A stretch of DNA of 64,000 nucleotides from Tillus elongatus (lineage: Eukaryota > Arthropoda > Insecta > Coleoptera > Cleridae), in assembly GCA_964006375.1 (NCBI GenBank), contig OZ023262.1, positions 50,662,960 to 50,726,959 of the forward strand, given 5' to 3'. Shown here piece by piece: positions 22,527-64,000 of this stretch. The notes beneath the pieces were generated by a model that ran no database searches, was not told the origin of the DNA, and saw only the letters and a list, made by a program, of their open reading frames with translations. The position numbers and the translations under genes were made by a program. The stretch's first letter is position 1. Each line of letters begins with the position of its first letter.

Positions 22527-22820
22527 AACCGATTTTAATGAAACGCGGCAACAATCTTTATTTTAGTAATGGCTTGGAAGAGTTCCTTAGCCAGGAAATC
22601 GGACAAGGTTTTCCGGGAAAATTTTGAGTTTTCTTTCGAAAAAAAATTTTGTATCCTAAAATTACAAAGTTATTTGGATGAAATTTCGTGAATATGTTGT
22701 CGTGTGAAAGACCTTACTACGTACAAAAATTCAACTTTCTACGTTTATAGAAATTTAAATTATTCAAATTTGAAACATTTAATGAAAATTCACTACCATA
22801 ACGCACTTGCTGCGTCCCGA
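22527..22820 (-). repeat. Family-A repeat, second part
   Basis: Continues the copy interrupted at 12497. It ends ATTCACTACCATAACGCACT followed by TGCTGCGTCCCG, the characteristic family-A terminus. The first six bases (AACCGA) are the right target duplication of the Maverick-like element. Confidence 0.85.
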
Positions 22821-23260
22821 ACTTTTTTTAGAGACAATTTAGTCTGCATCAGAAACCGAATGTAAAGTATATTTTTTCTTCAAGTTGGCAGTTATTCACC
22901 GTTACCAGTACGTTAGAATAACGTTATCAAGACCCAAGGTTATCAAGTCCTTACTTATAGCGTAGTCATGACGTCATTCTGTGATTTATATAAATCTTAG
23001 TTATTTACGTTACAGGACTGTGACATATTGTCATATTCCGAAAAAATAACCTGACACGACGTCAGGTTGTTTAGCGGGACCCTTTATTGAAATTTGAATT
23101 CGTAATTATCAAAAATATTGAGTGAACCTAGTCTTCAACCTTTTAAATAGGATAACATTATTATTTAAAATGAACCCCTAGGAATAAGTCTCTACATGTT
23201 TATTTTACGATGTTGTTTAAAATAAATCAATGGGAAAACGTTTCCGGCAGATTGCGTGAG

Positions 23261-23268
23261 TATATAAA
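23261..23268 (+). promoter_or_regulatory. Possible TATA box upstream of NSE4
   Basis: TATATAAA in GCGTGAGTATATAAACC, about 330 bp before the NSE4 start codon. From 22821 to 23596 I see no coding sequence or known repeat, so this stretch should hold the NSE4 promoter and 5' leader. The TATA assignment is motif-only. Confidence 0.3.
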
Positions 23269-23596
23269 CCTAGCTTTAACCTATTGACGTTTAGAATGTA
23301 GCTAGATTATCTAAATCTCTTTGCTTAACTAGACACAAGAAGAAGAAGCGATCGGTTGTTTGAAATTTTAAATGCTAAACGTCAAACTCCACTGATCCTC
23401 ATATCAACAATAACAACTAACAATCTAGATTCCAAATAATAAATAACAATCGAAGAGATAAACGGTAGACAGAAACCGAGAGTTGACAGACTTTAAGAAT
23501 TAAAAAATATTGAAGATTGAAATCGCAGTGTTCCAAGAGAAACTTTTACGAGGACCAGAGAGAGGTGACAACTTTGACTTGTACAACTGAAACAGG

Positions 23597-56576
<32,980 letters not shown>

Positions 56577-56645
56577 ATTGTAATTTAATACAACATTTAT
56601 TTCAGGTGGAGAAATGAAGCTGGTGATCTTTAATTCCCTACCTGA

Positions 56646-56651
56646 AATAAA
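56646..56651 (+). terminator. Polyadenylation signal AATAAA downstream of NSE4
   Basis: AATAAA 70 nt after the stop, in CCTGAAATAAATGTATTAA. It is the first canonical hexamer after the proposed last exon. Confidence 0.5.
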
Positions 56652-57187
56652 TGTATTAAATTACAATTTACTGATAGTTACGATTCAATATTCTTTGTTA
56701 TATACATGTGTCTGGATAATATTACGGAGCGGCTATATCTAGACAATTTTAAGGCCCAGGCGTTTGGGGAAAAATCATTATGAGTAAAGTAAGCAAGAGA
56801 AATGACTGGAAATTATTTTCAAGTTCGTAACTCGACCACTAGTGGCCGTAACTGCTACGAAGAAATATAAAATTCATGTTATCTGAGAAAATTGAGGGGT
56901 GAGCTATAACTTTGAAAACATTATTTGAGAGCTTGCATCTGCATCATTTTGCTTTGCAACATTTTTTCGTATCTGCCGGTTAATTTTAAACAAATAAACT
57001 AGAGGGCGCTCTCTGCAGCGAATGCGTATTTTTGTGATTTTTGGAAATAGAACGGTACTATTTATTTGACAGACCATTATGCAGCTTATAATTACTTAAA
57101 TTCTAGTAAAAACCCACCACGATATATTAGAGGTGTGCGAACCGATGTTTTGTTCGAACTGAACTATGCACGAACCCGAGCAAATAT

Positions 57188-58624
57188 TAGTGATGGGCAA
57201 AACGGTTATTTTCTATTAACAGTTGAACCTGTTAACGTTATTTAATAATAACAGTTGAAAATAACAGGTTCTGTTATTTATCTGTTACCTATTTTGAACT
57301 GGATAGTCAATCGATAGCATATTTTACTGTTATATGTATGAACTATGAATTATTAAGAATTCCACGTAGCCGTAGTAACAGTAGCTGAACCCGTCCGGTG
57401 GTGTAGTTGGATAAAGGAAATTCGCTGCTACACGGGTTCAATCCCCGGGCGATGTAACTATCAGTTGATCCGGCCTGAGGTGTGAAGGTGATTAATTTGA
57501 ATAAAAAGACAAAAATAATTATGAAGCAATGTGGATAGAGCAAGAACTGTAGATATCTCTAATTCTCTGAAACATAATTATAATGCTTACTATACTATGC
57601 AGCTATAATGTTTAAAATATATTTTTTGCTTGTTTAAAACAATACATTTTTTATTTAAAAAAAAATGATGAAGGGGTTTTTTGGGTATTCATCACTAATA
57701 ATAATTTGGTAAAAAAATTAATGAAAGTTGATGGAGTTTCCGCAAAACCGGAAGCTGGCTGCATTGTATTTTTACTCCTTTATTTCATGTAGTGTATAGA
57801 TCTCAAATTTTGTCGATATCAAACAAAGGGCTAAGAAATTATAATAAGTGTGTCGTAAATCTGTTGCCACTCTGAAGTGAAACTTTTAGAAATTAGATAG
57901 CAGTCTTTTATAAGTATTTACTTACTTAGATGTTTTAGGAATTATAAACTAGTCATTTCTCACAAATTTATTTTATTAGAGGTCTTTACCTAAATTTCAA
58001 TGTCACAGCAAGAATTATCACGTCTTGGGACGTTAAAACTTTTATTGGAAGGCAGCACTATCTTCAACAAATAAATGCTTTATACACTACTACACTACAA
58101 AGGGAGTGATTCTAAGACCTGCAGCTCTCATATAATTTCAGTAAAGAATTTTGCCTTTATTCTGTACATATGGTTTGTTATTACATTATGCTTTTATTCA
58201 TTCTTAGAAGGATCTCTAGTTACGTTTTCGATTTTCGGTTCACCGGTCTTCTTTATCAGTACGCTTACCGACGATCCTACGTTTCCAAAGCTGTGAGCGA
58301 GCACGAGCACACTAATATAAAGTGTTAAGTTTTATGTTATGAAGTAAAGTCCCCTCTATACTGCATACCCATACATATTTAGCATTCCCAGTCTCATGTC
58401 CATTCATCCCGTTAAATTTAACAGTTGCCGATGAAAACCGATGTTTATTCATCGAAGCTCGAGGCTAGTTGCAGTGGAACAGAAACAGATACGAGTCCGA
58501 ATTCTAGTGTAGTGTAAAGGGTTATTTTGTACCTGTTATTTTTATATATCCATAACAGGTGGTTACCGTTGCGGCATGGCAACCGTTAACAATTAACAAG
58601 TTGTTAAATAACGACCCATCACTA
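57188..58624. mobile_element. hAT-like non-autonomous element (TAGTGATGGG ends)
   Basis: Starts TAGTGATGGGCAAAACGGTTAT and ends AATAACGACCCATCACTA, inverted ends of about 18 bp. Flanks GCAAATAT and GAAAATAT match at 7 of 8 positions, fitting an 8-bp duplication. Non-coding; contains the tRNA-like SINE head below. Confidence 0.7.
57391..57520 (+). repeat. tRNA-derived SINE-like sequence
   Basis: GGTGGTGTAGTTGGATAAAG resembles an A-box region, and CGGGTTCAATCCCCG gives a B-box with a 4-bp stem and 7-nt loop. The spacing is tRNA-like, but no acceptor stem closes, so a SINE head or tRNA pseudogene. Confidence 0.45.
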
Positions 58625-59811
58625 GAAAATATGTTGCCTCGAACTTCGAACCTCAGAAATAGTATGTCTACGATTCACCGTCGAACTTCTTGAAAATTCA
58701 AAATCGAACATTGAACTACCAAAAATTCCTCAGTGTTCATATATCATTTCCTTAACTACAAAATTTGGAAATATTGTAACATACAATATATTTGATATGT
58801 AAAAGATTCCTATTCTTTTTACGAAAAGGAAGGATTCGACAAATTTGCAAGTTGATTGGGTGAAAAGGCTTTCCGGTGCTGATAGTTGTGGAGATGGGTC
58901 AAAGTTAAATCAAACATACAAAAACAAAAAATATTTTAAGATCTATAGATAAGCTCAATTATAAATATGTTGTTGTTGTTTAGCATTGGCTTTGTTTTAG
59001 CAAACAGATTGAGAGGGTTCAAAGTGAGAATGATAGGTATAAAATAACCATTAAAATTTGAACTCTCTCCTGATTGTGAATAATTGACTGTTTTCACTCA
59101 TTTTGAAATAAAGCATGTTGAAACCAGTGTTTTCCAAAAGCAATCTGCAATTATCCTCATAAATTCTGAAAATTTACATTACTGATCGCCTTCGAACACC
59201 GCCATCATAATGTTGCTACTTAAAAAGGTGTTGGGAAACTAGGATATATCAAAATATAATTCTGTGCTTGCTAAATGGCTTCATCATGTCCCACCAACTG
59301 TCAAAAACATGCATCAGTGAAATCTCCTGAAATTACGCTATCGACTTAATGAGACCAATAACAAGTTTAAAGCGCCACTACCGAGTAACGAGGCCGCAAC
59401 TTTTCTACCTTTGGCAGCAACAAACTTCAAAATAATTTAGTCATTTCTCCTGCTTTATTAATAAGGATTTTTTTCCAAAACCTCTAGCCTTAACATTGTC
59501 GAGATACAGCCGCTCCGGACACCTGTATAGTTGTTATAATATCTTCATGACGTTGCATTTGTATTTGTTATATAATATAGAATTTAGTTGAAGTCACATA
59601 TTGTTATATTTTCTTACTTGTAATAAACATTTCAAGGCATTAAGGAATTTTTATTTTAAACATACTAGAATGATTGGACTCTGGTCGTATAAATCATCAT
59701 AATACTGATATGATCAGCGATCACATTGAGACGATTGAAGGTAACTTACATCAAAATATTCAATCTTTTTTTATTTTTTTATTTCAACAACACACCACGA
59801 GGGCTTACAGC

Positions 59812-60774
59812 CTAAATACTATCATACCGTGGGTGTTGACAAGGAGGAAAGAGGCAACTTGTTAATTCTGGACCGCAAGGAATTCCACAACTAGGGCTGG
59901 TGTATTTCTTGTGAGAAAGAAAGCAAGACTTAGTTTTGGTGGGGTTGAATTGTACAAGATTTCTACTTCCCCAGTCTAATATTTTTTGAAGATCCACAGA
60001 GACAGAACCCTCCATGAGTCTGCGATCATCATCTAATTGGGCTAAAGAGACAGGCTTAGAATATTGTATATTTGAATGGAGGGTGCTGTCGTCCGCGTAG
60101 CTGTGAACTGGGTTGGATGCGCTAGAGAGGAGATCATTGATGTGGAGAAGAAACAAAGTAGGGGCTAAAGCTGAACCTTGAGAAACTCCTGCATTAATTG
60201 GATACAGTTTAGAGGAATGGCCATCCACAACAACAGATATGCTCCTGTTGGAGAGGAAATTTGCTGTCCAGGTACAAAGTTTTGGTGGTAAGCCATAGAC
60301 CGGAAGTTTATTAAGCAGCGCTGCGTGCCAGACCTGGTCGAATGCTTTTGATATGTCTAGAGCAACAATCTGGGATTCACCGTACTGTTCCATAGACTTG
60401 TTCCAAGAATGGGTGACAAAGGAAAGGAGGTCGGCAGTCGATCTGCGCTGACGGAATCCATACTGCCTGTCGTGGATTAGACTGTGTTTTTCAAGAAATT
60501 TTAGTAATTCGGTGTTTATATACTTTTCCATCACTTTAGAGACGACTGAAAGGAGAGAAATAGGCCTGTAGTTGCTAGGAAGCGCTTTGGATCCTTTCTT
60601 GGGGATGGGTTGTACTCGAGCAGTTGTCCAGTTACTCGGGAATATGCCTTTATTATAAGATATCTGAAACAGACGAGTCAGGACAGGAGCAAGCTCTGGT
60701 GTGCATTTTTTGAGAACAATTGCTGGGATCTCGTCAAGGCCAGAGGCTTTCCTGGTATTAAGAGAAGAGAGCAT
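59812..60774 (-). pseudogene. Jockey/I-type LINE reverse transcriptase, 320 open codons
   Basis: A continuous minus-strand frame covers much of a reverse transcriptase: KASGLDEIPAIVLKKCTPEL, IPKKGSKALPSNYRPISLLS (finger), YGFRQRRSTADLLSFVTHSW, VALDISKAFDQVWH (motif A), INAGVSQGSALAPTLFLLHI (motif B), VHSYADDSTLH (catalytic Y-A-D-D) and LVQFNPTKTKSCFLSHK. Endonuclease and C-terminus are missing. It is the longest undamaged reverse transcriptase palm in the window, but truncated at both ends. It lies head to head with the next LINE. Confidence 0.9.
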
Positions 60775-60775
60775 C

Positions 60776-61900
60776 TTTCTGCTGTGAAGTGTCGCTTGTC
60801 ACAATACCAGCATGGGTTTATGGAGGGGCACTCAACACTGACGAATTTATCCCTGTTCACACAGTATGTAAGTGAATGTAATTTCTGGTAATCATCTATT
60901 ATTTGCTGATGATCTCAAATTATACTCCAGTGTTTACGATATTGGTGACTGTTCAAGACTCCAGGTGGACCTTGACAACTTGCAGCTGTGTGTTGAGAAC
61001 AACTTTATTTAAATGTTTCGAAGTGTAAAATAATGACATACACTAGAAAAACCAGCTGTATAGCTTTTGCCTAGAAAGTGGGTGGTGTACCATTGGCTAG
61101 GACTGAAGCGCACAAGGATCTTGGCATTTTATATGATGAACATTTAAGTTCACTGGACATATTCAAACGATCACAGCATCCTGTTTGAAGTTGATGGGGT
61201 TCATCGTGAGGAATAGCAGATCATTTTCCAATTTGGATAGCTTGAAAATTTTCTATTTTGCCTATATTCGATCGAGGCTTGAATATTGTAGCTTGGTTTT
61301 TGATCCCTTTTATAGTGTTCATATTGGTGCTCTGGAAGATGTTCAGCGTAAGTTTTTAAAACAACTTGTATATAGGGCATCTGGTACCTACCCACAGAGG
61401 GGATGCAATCATGGCCAATTGCTGATGCAAACTGGCATACCCAGTTTGTATTCGCGTAGAAAAGTTGCATTTGTGATGTTCCTGCATAACTAGTTTCATT
61501 GTGAAGTTGATTGTCCAGACTTATTGATGCAATTAAATTTCTCAGTTCCACGGGCTGCATCTAGAGTGATGAGAGTGTTTAAGCCTCCAATAACAAGGAC
61601 TAGCTCATATATGAAATTACCTGTGTATACAATGAGTTCTGACTTCAATGACATTGCAAACTTGTGCAACTTATATTCGGATAAGGCTGCGGTTATTCGT
61701 AGGGTGGCTATATCTTACTTTGTCGGTTATTAGGACCATTATATGTACTGTTTTGTAGAATTTCTGCCTTGTGGTGTTTTGCACAGTATTTTAATTTTGT
61801 TTTAGAAGTATTTTTTGTTCATATTGTTACATATTGTTCTTTTTGTTTGGTGCTCTATTAATGGGATTATCCTGTTGGGCATGTATTCAATACATAAATA
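60776..61900 (+). pseudogene. Jockey/CR1-type LINE, second copy of the 35865-36975 family
   Basis: LSQYQHGFMEGHSTLTNLSL and QYVSE are joined directly to a segment encoding SGNHLLFADDLKLYSSVYDI, so reverse transcriptase motifs A and B are deleted. Then come SNLDSLKIFYFAYIRSRLEY at 61227, QRKFLKQLVYRASGTYPQRG and the C-terminal SVPRAASRVMRVFKPPITRT at 61548. The tail CATAAATAAA is at 61893. Stops and frame changes are frequent before 61185. Confidence 0.85.
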
Positions 61901-61917
61901 AAGGCACACTCTACACA

Positions 61918-62640
61918 CAGATCACTTTAACAGGCTGTTGAAGAAATCCTTCTAGGATTAAGCAATAAGGAAAAGGTAACAGGGCTCTTTCTTGATTTGT
62001 CAAGGGCGTTCGATAGTGTAGATTATGATATACCATATAGAAAGCTAGAGACTATCGGGCTCCCTTGATCACATAAAATCTTAGTTGACTACACAAAAGC
62101 ATTTTTTCCCTCAGGGCTCGTCCGCGGCCTTGCCGCCCCGATAGCACTGCAACCTTTGGTTGATTGTGCATAACACAAAAGCAATGTGTTATAAGAGATA
62201 TTATCCAGAAAATCATTGACTGGATCCCAGAAGGTTCAATTTTGGGCCCAATGCTATATCTTTTATATACAAATAATCTACCAGCATTACTAAATCATCA
62301 AACGGTGGTTTTTGCAGATGACATATTTGATATTAAGGAGCAACGAAGAGATATCTGCTTGTATTTGTGAAACACTTAGTATCTTGAAGAAATGGTTCAG
62401 TGGAAACGGGTTGAAATTGAATCTCACAAAAACAATACTGATACAATTTGTTAATAAGGGGTCCCTGGGTACACCATTTAATGAAAATTTCAAAGAAATT
62501 ACCTCAAGTAAAAATATAAAGTTTCTGGATGTCTGGATAGACTCTCTTCTTAATTGGAAGTCTCGTGTGAGTTGCCTGGCAGGTTCCATTGCAACATTTG
62601 CGTTGCATACAGTGTAATACAGGCAATAGAGAATTTGTTT
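61918..62640 (+). pseudogene. LINE reverse transcriptase fragment interrupted by a LINE-tail scrap
   Basis: KVTGLFLDLSRAFDSVDYDI (motif A) near 61975 is separated from EGSILGPMLYLLYTNN (motif B) and VVFADDI (catalytic) near 62310 by about 70 bp. That 70 bp (62105-62172) matches the 3' end of the RNase H-type LINE at 24825-24890. It ends with NGLKLNLTKTILIQFVNKGS and FLDVWIDSLLNWKSRVS at 62520. Confidence 0.75.
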
Positions 62641-62924
62641 CTGCGCTTAACTACAAGAGTTTTTTTTGGATACATAGGTTCAGAATGACGTACCGAATGT
62701 AAAAACACAAAATCCTTACAAATTAGGAGGGCGGAAGTGCTGCCATTTTGAGAAAAGCCGTTTCGGGTTATATCTCCGTAACCGTGCACTTTACGCCAAA
62801 AATGGTAATGACCTTTATTGTAGATAGTTGTATTTCTCATCTTTTTTGTTATTTTTTTTGGTTCACTCACCGTTTACAACTTATACGACTATTAGCATTC
62901 ATTTATTGACTGTTTTACCTATAT

Positions 62925-63735
<811 letters not shown>

Positions 63736-63764
63736 GGCTTGAAAACTGAGTCATCCAACATCTG

Positions 63765-64000
<236 letters not shown>

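Larger units (their letters stand above)
56701..59529. mobile_element. DNA transposon-like element with inverted ends, containing a nested hAT-like element
   Basis: The left end TATACATGTGTC, a 13-bp insertion, then GGAGCGGCTATATCTAGACA; the right end is the inverse of TATACAGGTGTCCGGAGCGG followed by CTGTATCTCGACAATG. The inverted match is about 40 bp apart from the insertion. No coding region is seen. It holds the hAT-like element 57188-58624. Confidence 0.65.

Noticed and set aside
22231..22538. Pro/Arg-rich and Gly-rich frames in the right terminal tip
   Set aside because: They are translations of the GC-rich minisatellite in several frames at once.

Overview
The window is arthropod-like, probably insect, nuclear DNA: AT-rich, intron-containing, with no operons and with transposable elements (TEs) of nearly every class. 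The insect assignment is an inference from the mix of TEs (DD41D and DD34D mariners, hAT, Penelope-like, CsRn1-like Gypsy, jockey/I-type LINEs, Maverick) and from very abundant (TA)n runs embedded in dispersed repeats.

The only host gene I can support is an NSE4 homologue, the kleisin subunit of the SMC5/6 complex, on the + strand at 23597-56576. Five coding exons (121, 230, 418, 116 and 54 nt) join in phase into 312 codons plus a stop. Its introns of 6.0 to 10.7 kb are almost wholly TE debris.

Layout. 1-5320: Penelope-like reverse transcriptase with GIY-YIG, a gag-like scrap and a broken hAT transposase. 5321-10770: (TA)n, a 70-bp tandem repeat and, inserted in it, a CsRn1-like LTR retrotransposon (5675-10401, minus strand) with two LTRs that look identical and a 5-bp target duplication. 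10771-12360: an inverted copy of 3736-5320, so the LTR element lies between 1.6-kb inverted arms. 12498-22526: a 10-kb, almost perfectly palindromic element with a 6-bp target duplication and 5'-AGT...ACT-3' ends, the hallmarks of Mavericks/Polintons. It carries two identical outward-facing 121-codon genes and no polymerase or integrase. 22527-23596: remainder of the split target repeat, then the NSE4 5' flank. 23718-32163 (intron 1): foldback repeat, two RNase H-bearing LINE copies, a hAT-like element. 32394-43076 (intron 2): DD41D transposases, LINE pieces, a DDE-like TE gene. 43495-49524 (intron 3): a 2.5-kb DD41D element with ~620-bp terminal inverted repeats. 49641-56522 (intron 4): DD34D mariner, nested LINEs, and an almost full-length LINE ending about 17 nt from the exon 5 acceptor. 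56577-64000: nested DNA elements, head-to-head LINE fragments and palindromic (TA)n repeats.

The most notable item is the palindromic Maverick-like element. Next are the arrangements around NSE4: the same MITE end lies 54-92 nt upstream of exons 2, 3 and 4, and exon 3 sits between ~1.1-kb inverted repeats.
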